Below, piece after piece: positions 34,928-43,157 of a DNA stretch of 64,000 nucleotides. The stretch's first letter is position 1; the number at the start of each line of letters is the position of its first letter. The notes beneath the pieces were generated by a model. It did no database searches. It was not told where the DNA came from and worked only from the letters and a program-made list of their open reading frames with translations. Where the stretch lies: the NCBI GenBank assembly GCA_023666335.1, contig JAMPCE010000004.1, forward strand, positions 22,427 to 86,426, given 5' to 3'. Both the position numbers and the translations under genes were made by a program. This stretch comes from a bacterium. GTDB lineage: Bacteria; Bacillota; Clostridia; Lachnospirales; Lachnospiraceae.

Positions 34928-35806
34928 TTACAGCCACACCTTCACCTGACGCAGATAGGTCCCATACGCTTCCCCGGAAAGCGCCGCCTGCCGGTTTGCT
35001 TCCTCCCCCATGATCTCGTGCTTCTCAAGCTTACACTTACCGGAAGACTGCCGCACATACCATTCGTACTCGATATCCAGATTCCCGATATCCAGAACGC
35101 GATATCCCTGCCGGAACAGTTCCGCCGCCAGAAACTTTGCCGCAACCCCGACCGACAAGAGAAAAAGCCTGTCCTTTTCATACGCCTCACAAGCCGCTAA
35201 GATCGCGGGAAGCGCACTGTAGGCGTCGCTCGGCGGGCAGATGATGCGCTCAACACTTTTCGCCGTATCCAACAGATCGTTACCGACGCCGTTATGGGTC
35301 CTCGTTCCCTCCACGATCACAACATCTCTATTTTCCCATATTTTTCTGATTTTTGCAAACCATCTCCCGCAGGGGGTACGGTCTTTTGCAAAATAATAGC
35401 AGCGGGACACAAAAGTCGTGTAATAGACCCTGTCCGGATTGCAGTATGTCTCATAGGTTTTCCGGCAGAAAAGAAGATGGTCGCGCCAAAACTGACGGCT
35501 GTCTTTGTGGTGGTCCGACAGACCGTCAAAAATGTCGGGGATCGTCACGATCAGATCGTCATCCCGATAGGCAAGGATCTCCTTTAAGCCGTCCGCGATC
35601 TCCTCTGACGCCTTTTGCAGCATCAGATCGCCCCCTTTGATCATCACGATCTCACCGTCTCCGAAACGCACCATGCTCTTTTCCGTGCGCAGAAGTTCGT
35701 CGATGGTCTCGTCGATGCTATGCACTTTGATCCGATTGTGCAGGATGCCTTTTTCATAGAGAAAACAGACGACCGCCGCCAAAATGTCTTTTATTTTCCG
35801 TTTCAA
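34928..35806 (-). CDS. GT-D-fold glycosyltransferase (DUF1792, SP_1767-like)
   Basis: The product has 292 residues. The motif MVRFGDGEIVMIKG carries the DxE metal site characteristic of the GT-D fold, first described for dGT1 of streptococcal Fap1 glycosylation. Other family segments are VTIPDIFDGLSD, VIVEGTRTHNGVGNDLLD, CPPSDAYSALPAIL, and VLDIGNLDIEYEWYVR at the C-terminal side. The enzyme is cytoplasmic and transfers a hexose to a glycan in known relatives. It overlaps the GT4 gene upstream by four bases. Confidence 0.82.
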   Translation of the reverse strand: MKRKIKDILAAVVCFLYEKGILHNRIKVHSIDETIDELLRTEKSMVRFGDGEIVMIKGGDLMLQKASEEIADGLKEILAYRDDDLIVTIPDIFDGLSDHHKDSRQFWRDHLLFCRKTYETYCNPDRVYYTTFVSRCYYFAKDRTPCGRWFAKIRKIWENRDVVIVEGTRTHNGVGNDLLDTAKSVERIICPPSDAYSALPAILAACEAYEKDRLFLLSVGVAAKFLAAELFRQGYRVLDIGNLDIEYEWYVRQSSGKCKLEKHEIMGEEANRQAALSGEAYGTYLRQVKVWL

Positions 35807-36951
35807 TATAACCGCTCCCGCAGGATCTTTTCCCGCATTTCCATGATTGTTTCATAATACCGTTCAAAACCATACTTTTCAAGTACCGCCCGATATCCTG
35901 CCGCACCCATGCGCCTGATCCTTTCGCGGTCAGAAATCATTGCCGTAAGCTTCTGTTCCAGATCCTCCCTGTCGCAGTCCCGAAACAGATATCCCGTCAC
36001 GCCGTCCTCGACATAGCAAGCCGTCCCGTTGGTATCGCTGCAAATCACGGGAAGAGAATAACTCATGGCTTCCAACTGCGACACGGACGCCATCTCAAGG
36101 GTGCTGGGGAGCACATACACATCCGCCTCCAGATATTCCGCTTCCATTTCGTTTAGAGGAACATTCGTCTTTACCGTGACGATGTCTTCCATATGATGCT
36201 CCTCCACATACTGCCTGACCCGTCCGCAGTATTCTTTCTGAAAGGACGTCGTCGCCTCTCCCGTCAGCGTCAGACGGACCGGATAGTTCTCCCGCAGTTT
36301 TTCCACCGCCGCAAGCATCATCAGGTGATGTTTGCGCTCCTCATACTTCCCGATACAGAGGATGTGAACCGCATCGTCCGCAAAATAAGCCCTTTCCTGC
36401 GGCGCCCTGCAGGGTTCCACGACAAATGGCACAAAATAGTCATTCTCTTTCACGGACATTCCCGGACTCTTTACCCCTATGACCGGCGTCATACGCACTT
36501 TGGGCGACAGCCGATTCATAATGCGGTGCGCGAGGTCTTTTTTTTCAGGTCCGGACCATAGAGGGCTCTGGTTATAGAGGATACAGGGATAGCCCTTTCT
36601 CCTGCAGACCAGATACGCCGCCGCGGAATACACGGAACGCTCCCGCAGGATGACCAGATCCGGCGCAAAATCGCAGATCAGTTTCCGCAGCCTGCGCAAA
36701 GGCGGAAATCCATGTTGAATCTTATAAACGATCGCCGCAGGGTCTTTTCTGTGAAGCACTTTCACATAAAAAAGATCGAACCATCGGTACAGTCTTGAAT
36801 ATCCGAGGACAACAGGCGTCACATAGGCGTAATCCTCAAGGATAGCCGCATAGTGGCTGATAAAGCGTACTTCATGCCCCTGCTTCGTCAAGCCTCTCAT
36901 GATTCCCGTCTGGTTGGTGTGATAGCGCGGCGCCACATACAACAATTTCAT
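35803..36951 (-). CDS. GT4-family glycosyltransferase
   Basis: The product has 382 residues. N-terminal domain: LLYVAPRYHTNQTGIMRGLTKQGHEV. Donor domain: ILCIGKYEERKHHLMMLAAV and PSTLEMASVSQLEAMSYSLPVICSD, which supplies the E-x7-E pair. The acceptor is unknown. It lies between the radical SAM gene (three bases upstream) and the GT-D gene (four-base overlap), so it is part of the same translated run. Confidence 0.83.
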   Translation of the reverse strand: MKLLYVAPRYHTNQTGIMRGLTKQGHEVRFISHYAAILEDYAYVTPVVLGYSRLYRWFDLFYVKVLHRKDPAAIVYKIQHGFPPLRRLRKLICDFAPDLVILRERSVYSAAAYLVCRRKGYPCILYNQSPLWSGPEKKDLAHRIMNRLSPKVRMTPVIGVKSPGMSVKENDYFVPFVVEPCRAPQERAYFADDAVHILCIGKYEERKHHLMMLAAVEKLRENYPVRLTLTGEATTSFQKEYCGRVRQYVEEHHMEDIVTVKTNVPLNEMEAEYLEADVYVLPSTLEMASVSQLEAMSYSLPVICSDTNGTACYVEDGVTGYLFRDCDREDLEQKLTAMISDRERIRRMGAAGYRAVLEKYGFERYYETIMEMREKILRERLY

Positions 36952-36954
36952 AGA

Positions 36955-37971
36955 TTACACCCGCCCCACTGACTCGATAAATTTATTTTCTCTCAGGCTG
37001 TATTTTCCGCCTTTTAAGAATTTATGCTTCACAACCCACCAGCCGGGCACCCAGATATATTTGTGCATCGCAGGGGAAGCGGAACCGATCATCCAGCAGT
37101 TCCTGTCGCAGTTTTTCGTGCATTTGCGCACATTCTCCGCCTGCGGCGAATTCCACAGCTCGTCCCAGGTCTGTTTTCGCAGGTTCCCCATCACAGCCTT
37201 TTGTTCCATGCCGTTGCAGGGGATCACATCGCAGAACGGATCGATAAAGAAGGCGTTCTTTGACATATCGCAGGGCAGAAGCCGTTTATTTCCGTAGATA
37301 TAATTGATGAGACCGTGGTTAAAGTAAGCACGGAACCATTTTTTCGGCGAACTGCTCTTTAACAGCTCGTTGATCAGCTTCTCGAAATTCTGCGCCACCT
37401 TGTACTTGTCGTCGATCTTATTGTCCGTTTTTCTGAAATAAAAGGAATTGTGGAGCGTCGCCGTGGCAAACTCCATACCCATATCGTTGGCGATGTTGTA
37501 AAGCGGCACCAGATCTTCGCAGTTCATATCCTGCACCGTCATGCCGAATCCCACGTCGGGGTGCCCCATCTCCACCAGCGTCTTTAAGGTGTTGTAACCC
37601 CTGTTGAAACCGTCGGGAATGCCACGGATCTTATCATTCGTCTCTTGCAGACCCTCAATGCTGATGCGGATGCCGACTTTCGGGAACTCTCTGCACAGGG
37701 CGATGATCCTGTCGGTAAAATAGCCGTTGGTAGAAATGACGATCCTGTCACTTTTTTTGTAAAGTTCCCGCACAATATCCGGAATGTCCTGCCTGACAAA
37801 AGGCTCTCCGCCCGTGATGTTCGTAAAAGCCATCTCCGGCAGTTTTTTGATCTCCGCAAGGGTGATCTCCTCTTCCGGTTTTGTGGGATCCTTGAAGCAG
37901 TCGCACATGTTGCAGCGCGCGTTGCAGCGGTATGTTACGATCACGGTTCCATATAATGTTCGTCGTGCCAT
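36955..37971 (-). CDS. Radical SAM protein with SPASM-like C-terminal cysteines
   Basis: The product has 338 residues. I chose ATG 37971 with AGGAG ten bases upstream; longer in-frame starts would translate the inverted-repeat element at 38005-38134. The [4Fe-4S]-binding CxxxCxxC is at residues 16, 20 and 23 (TYRCNARCNMCDC), followed by ITGGEPFVRQD and ISTNGY. The C-terminal third has more cysteines (LLPCDMSK, CDVIPCNGMEQ, CTKNCDRNC) consistent with a SPASM-type extra cluster. MGNLRKQTWDELWNSPQ is the usual tail of such enzymes. Its substrate is unknown. The genes around it are glycosyltransferases, so sugar or lipid-carrier chemistry is more likely than peptide modification, and no precursor peptide is visible nearby. 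Confidence 0.85.
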   Translation of the reverse strand: MARRTLYGTVIVTYRCNARCNMCDCFKDPTKPEEEITLAEIKKLPEMAFTNITGGEPFVRQDIPDIVRELYKKSDRIVISTNGYFTDRIIALCREFPKVGIRISIEGLQETNDKIRGIPDGFNRGYNTLKTLVEMGHPDVGFGMTVQDMNCEDLVPLYNIANDMGMEFATATLHNSFYFRKTDNKIDDKYKVAQNFEKLINELLKSSSPKKWFRAYFNHGLINYIYGNKRLLPCDMSKNAFFIDPFCDVIPCNGMEQKAVMGNLRKQTWDELWNSPQAENVRKCTKNCDRNCWMIGSASPAMHKYIWVPGWWVVKHKFLKGGKYSLRENKFIESVGRV

Positions 37972-38004
37972 ACGGGTTTGTCTCCTATCAAAAGTTATTG
38001 ACAT

Positions 38005-38134
38005 TGTACAAATAGCATAACCAACGCAGACTCGCTTTCGCTCCATTCCAAACGTAATGGTACTAAGCTCGTGGAAAACCTCGCTAAGTACCAACGTTTT
38101 CCAAGGGTCTGCTTATGGTTATCCTATTTGCACA
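38005..38134 (-). ncRNA. Structured inverted-repeat element, copy A
   Basis: The outer arms are at 38005-38031 and 38107-38134 and pair with a few mismatches. Read on the minus strand, the core contains GGTACTTAGCGAGG, then GCTTAGTACC, which can form a stem, and GGAGCGAAAGCG, a GAAA-tetraloop hairpin. The same order of motifs occurs in copies B and C with different but still pairing bases (for example GGCGCT with AGCGTC in copy C). This is evidence for a conserved RNA fold rather than chance. It ends 33 bases before the radical SAM start codon, so it would lie in that gene's leader. I do not recognise the family. Confidence 0.6.
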
Positions 38135-38183
38135 ATTATTACGTTGTGATAAGTTTCACTATCACACTTGTCATAATGTATAC

Positions 38184-38353
38184 TGCGCGGATGGACGTTG
38201 ATTTCTCAAGGAGCCCCTAAAGTAACGCCAGCGCTTAACGAGGTTTGGAGTTGTGTGCAACTATAGTTGCACGGCAGCTCCCGAGTTTAGCGTCTGCTGC
38301 GTTACGACCGGAGCGAAAGCGCGGCGACGGAGAAATCAACGCCCATCCGCGCA
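38184..38353 (+). ncRNA. Structured inverted-repeat element, copy B (inverted relative to A and C)
   Basis: The 24-base arms at 38184-38207 and 38330-38353 are complementary with one mismatch. On the + strand the core begins AAGGAGCCCCT, identical to copy C, then CCAGCGCTTAACGAGG, later CGAGTTTAGCGTC, and GGAGCGAAAGCGCGGCGACG. Copy B has an extra internal hairpin with 7-base arms GTGCAAC and GTTGCAC at 38255-38272. GTAACGC and GCGTTAC pair here where copy C has AATACGC and GCGTATT, a compensatory change. It ends 10 bases before the stop of the GT4 gene at 38364. Transcription from the + strand is inferred from the core orientation only. Confidence 0.6.
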
Positions 38354-38363
38354 ATCCACGTCT

Positions 38364-39608
38364 TTATACATACACTTCATTTACTATTTTATCACAGTAT
38401 TCCCCGACTGTGTAAAAATTTAACGACCGGCACGCCTCCCGGTAACGGCGGCACCTTTCGGGATCCTCCCACAGCTCTTTGATATGCTGCGCGAGTTCCT
38501 CCGCATCGCCGCCCCGAAACAGCTCTCCGGTGCTGCCCGCCTGCACGAGTTCAGGCGCGCCGCCAAGATCCGATACCAGCACGGGCGTGCCGTACATCTG
38601 GGACTCCATCACCGAGAAAGGGCAGTTTTCATACCACTCCGACGGATAGACGGAAAACCGTGCGTCCGCGATCAGCTTTCGCAGCGCGTCCCCCGCCAGA
38701 TACCCTCTGTTTTCCACATTTTCCGCCTGCGCAACCAGCGCCTCCAAAGGTCCCGTGCCCGCGAACACAAAGGGAATCTCAGGGAGCGCCCGGCAGGCTT
38801 TTAGGAGCGTTGCGATCCCTTTCTCCTCGGAAAATCTGCCGAAATAGAGCACATAACCGGATGCTTCTTCGCTTTCCCGTACGGCGTGGTCTTCAATTTC
38901 CGTGCCCTCTCTCTCCGCCCCCGTATCCGGTCTCTCCACAAAATTGTGCATCATCACCGTTTTGTCCGCAAGGATCGGATCCGTGTCGAGCTGCCGCTTC
39001 ATAAACGCGCTGGGACAGACGATCGCATCCACCAGCCCGTAAGTGCGAAGCCTGTGATAGACCGCGCCCTCCAACGCGCCGAGCAGGCTTTTGACAAAGG
39101 AGCCGTGAATACAGCGATTCTTCACACAGGAGAAAAAATGTCCCTCCCGACACGCAAAACAGATCTTTCCGTCCGCAGGAATGCGCATCATGTGGTTGGG
39201 GCACACCCACTGATAGTCGTGCGCGGTGTAGACAAGTTTTACGTTCCGCCCCGTCTTTCTCCGATAGGCGCGCACCGCATAGATCACCGAAGGCGTAAGC
39301 TGGAAATTGATATTATTCAAGTGCACCACATCGGGTTCCATATCGCAGAGCACCCTGTCCAGTTTCCGCTTTGCCTCAAACGAATAGAGGATCCGAAAGG
39401 GATACAGGAGTTTCGTAAGCTTCCCCGTATGGAAATCCAGATCTGCCGTGTAGCACTGCGCGCGATTTCCCACTGCACGCCCCGCATGCTCCATGCCGAA
39501 ATACTGCACTTCATGACCTTTTCTTTGCAGTTCCTCCCCCAGCTGAAAAATGTAGGTCTCCGACCCGCCGTTGGGGTGCAGAAATTTATTCACCATCAAA
39601 ACTTTCAT
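38364..39608 (-). CDS. GT4-family glycosyltransferase
   Basis: The product has 414 residues. The start LMVNKFLHPNGGSETYIFQL is the GT4 acceptor-domain opening with the GGSE loop. The donor domain begins YVLYFGRFSEEKGIATLLKA and contains PSEWYENCPFSVMESQMYGTPV with the E-x7-E pair. A cysteine-rich insert lies near residue 150 (CPNHMMRIPADGKICFACREGHFFSC), which occurs in a subset of GT4 capsule enzymes. It overlaps the fusion glycosyltransferase by four bases. Confidence 0.83.
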   Translation of the reverse strand: MKVLMVNKFLHPNGGSETYIFQLGEELQRKGHEVQYFGMEHAGRAVGNRAQCYTADLDFHTGKLTKLLYPFRILYSFEAKRKLDRVLCDMEPDVVHLNNINFQLTPSVIYAVRAYRRKTGRNVKLVYTAHDYQWVCPNHMMRIPADGKICFACREGHFFSCVKNRCIHGSFVKSLLGALEGAVYHRLRTYGLVDAIVCPSAFMKRQLDTDPILADKTVMMHNFVERPDTGAEREGTEIEDHAVRESEEASGYVLYFGRFSEEKGIATLLKACRALPEIPFVFAGTGPLEALVAQAENVENRGYLAGDALRKLIADARFSVYPSEWYENCPFSVMESQMYGTPVLVSDLGGAPELVQAGSTGELFRGGDAEELAQHIKELWEDPERCRRYREACRSLNFYTVGEYCDKIVNEVYV

Positions 39609-41527
39609 AAAGTCCGCCCGCTCCCTGCCGCCCGCTCATACAAGGCCACCGTCTGTCTCGTCACATCGTCCCAATCATACTTCCCGCAGATAAAATCCGC
39701 GCTTTCTTCCGCCATGCGCCGCGCCTCGTCTGGGTGCGCCAGAAGCCATGCAAGTTTCTCCCGCAGATCCTTTACGCTGCCCTTTTGGAACGTAAGCGCC
39801 TTATCCTCCACCACCTCGGTATTTTCCCGGATATCGCTGACCAGACAGCAGGCGCCGTAACTCATAGCCTCAAGGAGCGTCATCGCCATTCCTTCCACGT
39901 CGCTTGGCAGCACAAAGGCGTAGGCGTTCGCATAGAGTTCCTCCAGAAGCTGCCCCTGCACAAAATCCGTCATCAGGATGCGCGCATCCCTCGCCGCCAT
40001 CTTGTGGATCCGCTCCATATAGCCGAATGCCTGGGAACTTCCCCCGGCGATCACCAGCTTTTTGTCCGTGTCGAGCTTCAAATAAGCCTCGATCAGATAA
40101 TGCAGCCCTTTTTCCGGCACGATCCGCCCGAGGAACAGAAAATAACCGTCCTTTTTCAGACCGTACTTTTCTTCGATCAGGGAGGCGCCCTGTAGAGCAG
40201 GTCTGCCTATCCCGTTGGGGATATAAGTCGTCTTTCTGTTGTAAGTATCCGCAAAATACCGCTTTACGTTGTCTGACAGTACGATGATCTCATCCGCGTA
40301 CTTTGCCGCCATCCGCTCGCCGAATTTGATCACAAAGGAAGCAAAGTTTCCCCATTTTGCCCGCTGCCAGTCCAGCCCATGCACCGTCACTACGATCTTT
40401 CTTTTCAGAAAATGCGGGAGCCAGAGCATAGCGCACGGACCCTCCGCGTGATAATGGAGCACGTCGTAACGGTGAAACAGCGCCATGATCGTCGCAAAAA
40501 AGGAATAGACAATGGCGTTTAGGCTGCTCCGCTTAAAGGTAGGCACGATGAAGACGCGGACTCCCTTATAAAACCTACGCCCTTTCCAGCCGTATTCCTG
40601 ATCGTATTTTTTGCCGGATACATGATGCCCGTAACGGTTGTAGGCATCCACCTGATGCCCTTGCGCCGCCATGCGCACAGCCAGTTCTTCCACCACCACC
40701 TCGATGCCGCCCTCTCTGGACGGGATCCGCTTGTGGCCGATCATGGCAATGCGCAACTCTTTTCCCCGCTTTTGCCGAAGCGCCTTTCCCTCTCTGTAAG
40801 TATAGTAAACGAAAGCAAAGTTCGTGTTCAGGTAGCGGGGCAGCATACGCCGCGGATCTTTCAGGATGCGGAACACCCATTCCAGACAGAGCTTCTGCAT
40901 CCACATGGGCGCGCGTTTGGTCGTGCCCGCCGTGAAGTCAAAAGCCGCTCCCACGCCCAGCATCAGCGCATGGATCCTGTCACGGTGCTCATACATCCAC
41001 CACTCCTGCTTGGGCGCGCCCAGCGCCACCCACACAAAATCCGCGCCGCTCTCGTTGATCTTTCTGACGATTTCCTCGTCCTCTTTCTTCGTCAGTTTCC
41101 GGAAAGGCGGAGCATACATGCCGGCGATCTGCAAGTTCGGATAACGAGCTGACAGAGCCGCCCGCAGCGCTTCCAGCGTCTCCTTTGTGCTGCCGTAAAA
41201 ATAATGGCGGTATCCCGTCTCCTGCGAGAGATCGAGGATTGCAGGCATCAGGTCCGGACCCGGCACCCGCCTTGCCTCCGAAAAACCTCTCTTCCTGCTG
41301 ACAATGGAGAGCGGCTGTCCGTCCGGCAAAGCCATAGCCGCGCTGTTCTGCACATTACGGTAAGCCGGATCCCGATAAGCCATCACTGTGGTATGCACGT
41401 TGGAAACGCAGATGTAGCTGCCTTTCAACTCCTCAAGATGTTCCGTGAGATAGGCGATGGTATCCTCCATGTTCGTCACGTTGATGTTTGTCCCTAATAT
41501 GTTACAGTAAGTCAATTCGTCTTTCAT
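39605..41527 (-). CDS. Fusion of WecG/TagA/CpsF (GT26) and GT4 (DUF1972-type) glycosyltransferases
   Basis: The product has 640 residues in two enzymes. Residues 1 to about 245 are GT26: NILGTNINVTNMEDTIAYL, MALPDGQPLSIVSRKRG, and WVALGAPKQEWWMYEH and VGAAFDFTAGTTKRAP. Members transfer ManNAc, ManNAcA or a related sugar to a lipid-linked primer. From about residue 257 a GT4 enzyme starts with AMIGHKRIPSREGGIEVVVE, the DUF1972 signature known from beta-1,4-rhamnosyltransferases such as WchF. Its donor domain has FLFLGRIVPEKGLHYLIEAY and PSDVEGMAMTLLEAMSYG. The fusion suggests two successive sugars are added by one polypeptide early in the repeat unit. Confidence 0.85.
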   Translation of the reverse strand: MKDELTYCNILGTNINVTNMEDTIAYLTEHLEELKGSYICVSNVHTTVMAYRDPAYRNVQNSAAMALPDGQPLSIVSRKRGFSEARRVPGPDLMPAILDLSQETGYRHYFYGSTKETLEALRAALSARYPNLQIAGMYAPPFRKLTKKEDEEIVRKINESGADFVWVALGAPKQEWWMYEHRDRIHALMLGVGAAFDFTAGTTKRAPMWMQKLCLEWVFRILKDPRRMLPRYLNTNFAFVYYTYREGKALRQKRGKELRIAMIGHKRIPSREGGIEVVVEELAVRMAAQGHQVDAYNRYGHHVSGKKYDQEYGWKGRRFYKGVRVFIVPTFKRSSLNAIVYSFFATIMALFHRYDVLHYHAEGPCAMLWLPHFLKRKIVVTVHGLDWQRAKWGNFASFVIKFGERMAAKYADEIIVLSDNVKRYFADTYNRKTTYIPNGIGRPALQGASLIEEKYGLKKDGYFLFLGRIVPEKGLHYLIEAYLKLDTDKKLVIAGGSSQAFGYMERIHKMAARDARILMTDFVQGQLLEELYANAYAFVLPSDVEGMAMTLLEAMSYGACCLVSDIRENTEVVEDKALTFQKGSVKDLREKLAWLLAHPDEARRMAEESADFICGKYDWDDVTRQTVALYERAAGSGRTL

Positions 41528-41539
41528 ATGCTTTCATTC

Positions 41540-43156
41540 CTATTCTTTATCATATCCGCTAATTTCCGTGACTGCCAAAGCAGATTTTCTTCCAAGGCGG
41601 TTCATATACCACAGGATCGCGGCCGCCGCTCCCGTAAGCCCTCCGAGCAGCGCGGCGCCCAGACCATAACGCGCCGTCTCCAGCTTCACAGCCTTTCCCG
41701 CTACGACCTGCATCGGCGTCTCGGCGTTCCGGTAATTCATGATCCGATATCCCTCCCATGCAGGATCCTCTGCGCTCTCCGGGTAAACAGAAGTCTCCTC
41801 CCTGCCGTCCGTATAGGAACGCGGCACCACATAACCCGCAGGCGCCCTGTACAGCAGACCGCAGAGAAGAAGCCCGCAAACCGCTCCCATTATCGTCCCA
41901 GCATACACCTTTTTTCGGTTTGCCGCGTAGACGGCGCGTGCCAAACAAAGCACCCTGTCCGGAAGCTTTGCAAACGGAACCGTCACCTTGCGCCACTGCT
42001 GCGGGAGCAGAGAAAGCAGGCTGTATTCCGCCTCACCCTCTTTCTGCAAAAACAGAAGCTCCCCCAGAAAGAGCAGGGTGATGTTTTTGAACGAAGTATT
42101 AAAAAGAAGCTGCTCCGTCCAGCCTGCCGCCAGAAAGCACACCACAACGACAAGTTCCCGCGTGCGCTGTTTATGCGTCAGATAAAACAGCAGGGCAAAG
42201 TACCCGAGCAGGATCAGGGCCGTAAAGACCAGTCCGTAATTGATATAGCACCAGATATAGGAGCAGTCCATATTCATGGAAGACTTCACGACGCGGGACA
42301 CGTCCGCCCCGAACAGACTCGTATACTCTGACCGCAAAAACTGCTCCGCCAGCCAGATTCTGGTATTCAGCATAAAATTCAGCTTCTGCACAACTGCTGC
42401 AAACGGTTTTCGGTAAAGCAGAAAAGGCAGTACAAAGGACAGGATCAGGCAAACCGGCAGCACGAGATTTACCAGCATCTTTTCCGGCAGACAGAACCGC
42501 GGACGAAACTTCACATAAAGTCCCGCCGTCAACAACAGCGCCACGATTCCGAACCCCGTATAGCTGACAGAATAGAAAAACACCAGAAAGTTACCAAGTT
42601 GTAAAAGGAGATAGGTCTTCCATCCGTACCGCTCCTCCAGCTTCAAGATGACCAGCGCGCAGAGGAACAGATAGGTGATATGCAGGAGGTTCGGGTGCGT
42701 AAAACCGAGGCTCCAGCGGAAGATCGGTCCCAGCCCGAGTTTGGCGTGCACCCGGTACACAGTGTGCTCCAAAAAGAAAAAGGAGACCGCAGACAGCAGG
42801 AAAAAGCAGACCGTCCACACCCACAGCGCAATATGAAATACTTTTTTGATCGGTATCCCTTTCACACCGAGCACCGTAAACATCACAAAAAAAATACCGA
42901 TCTGCCTTGATTCCAGATAGACCATCCCTGTCAACGCCATGAGCAGAATCTGTAAGACAGCCTGCCTTTTTGTGTAAGGCGTCACGAGAATCTTCAAAAA
43001 GCCCAGAAGCAGCGCGGGCGCAACAAGCAGCACAAAAACTTTCTGCCCCTCGTAGAATCCAAGTCCCTTTGCCAGAGACAGGAGAAGAAAGAATCCGTAG
43101 TAAAGCGCCTCCTGTATGCTGATCGTTATTTTGTTATCTTTCAATCGCTCTATCAT
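41540..43156 (-). CDS. O-antigen/capsule polymerase-like membrane protein (Wzy-type)
   Basis: The product has 538 residues from ATG 43156 (GGGGA upstream); the longer open frame runs into the upstream gene. About ten or more hydrophobic helices are present. The central loop has GPIFRWSLGFTHPNLLHITY, where the HPN motif is typical of Wzy polymerases, and a large periplasmic-side loop contains LNTRIWLAEQFLRSEYTSLFG. A long C-terminal part (about residues 400-538) adds two further hydrophobic segments and a soluble region, like WaaL/Wzz-tail additions in some polymerases. It would polymerise lipid-linked repeat units. It is one of two Wzy-like proteins in the window. Confidence 0.75.
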   Translation of the reverse strand: MIERLKDNKITISIQEALYYGFFLLLSLAKGLGFYEGQKVFVLLVAPALLLGFLKILVTPYTKRQAVLQILLMALTGMVYLESRQIGIFFVMFTVLGVKGIPIKKVFHIALWVWTVCFFLLSAVSFFFLEHTVYRVHAKLGLGPIFRWSLGFTHPNLLHITYLFLCALVILKLEERYGWKTYLLLQLGNFLVFFYSVSYTGFGIVALLLTAGLYVKFRPRFCLPEKMLVNLVLPVCLILSFVLPFLLYRKPFAAVVQKLNFMLNTRIWLAEQFLRSEYTSLFGADVSRVVKSSMNMDCSYIWCYINYGLVFTALILLGYFALLFYLTHKQRTRELVVVVCFLAAGWTEQLLFNTSFKNITLLFLGELLFLQKEGEAEYSLLSLLPQQWRKVTVPFAKLPDRVLCLARAVYAANRKKVYAGTIMGAVCGLLLCGLLYRAPAGYVVPRSYTDGREETSVYPESAEDPAWEGYRIMNYRNAETPMQVVAGKAVKLETARYGLGAALLGGLTGAAAAILWYMNRLGRKSALAVTEISGYDKE

Positions 43157-43157
43157 A

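Larger units (their letters stand above)
37972..38363. other. Gene-free 392-base interval holding two structured inverted-repeat elements
   Basis: This is the only stretch over 300 bases without a gene. It contains the elements at 38005-38134 and 38184-38353, in opposite orientation, separated by about 49 bases that include a short inverted repeat (GTGATA and TATCAC arms). It separates the GT4 gene ending at 38364 from the radical SAM gene starting at 37971, so it may break the operon or control read-through. I see no convincing promoter. Confidence 0.75.

Noticed and set aside
37972..38094. Longer N-terminus for the radical SAM protein (start at 38094)
   Set aside because: The extra residues are a translation of the inverted-repeat element A, and the ATG at 37971 has its own AGGAG site and puts the cysteine motif at the usual position.
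38005..38353. CRISPR array or IS terminal repeats
   Set aside because: There are no regularly spaced direct repeats, no transposase gene between the arms and no clear target-site duplications.
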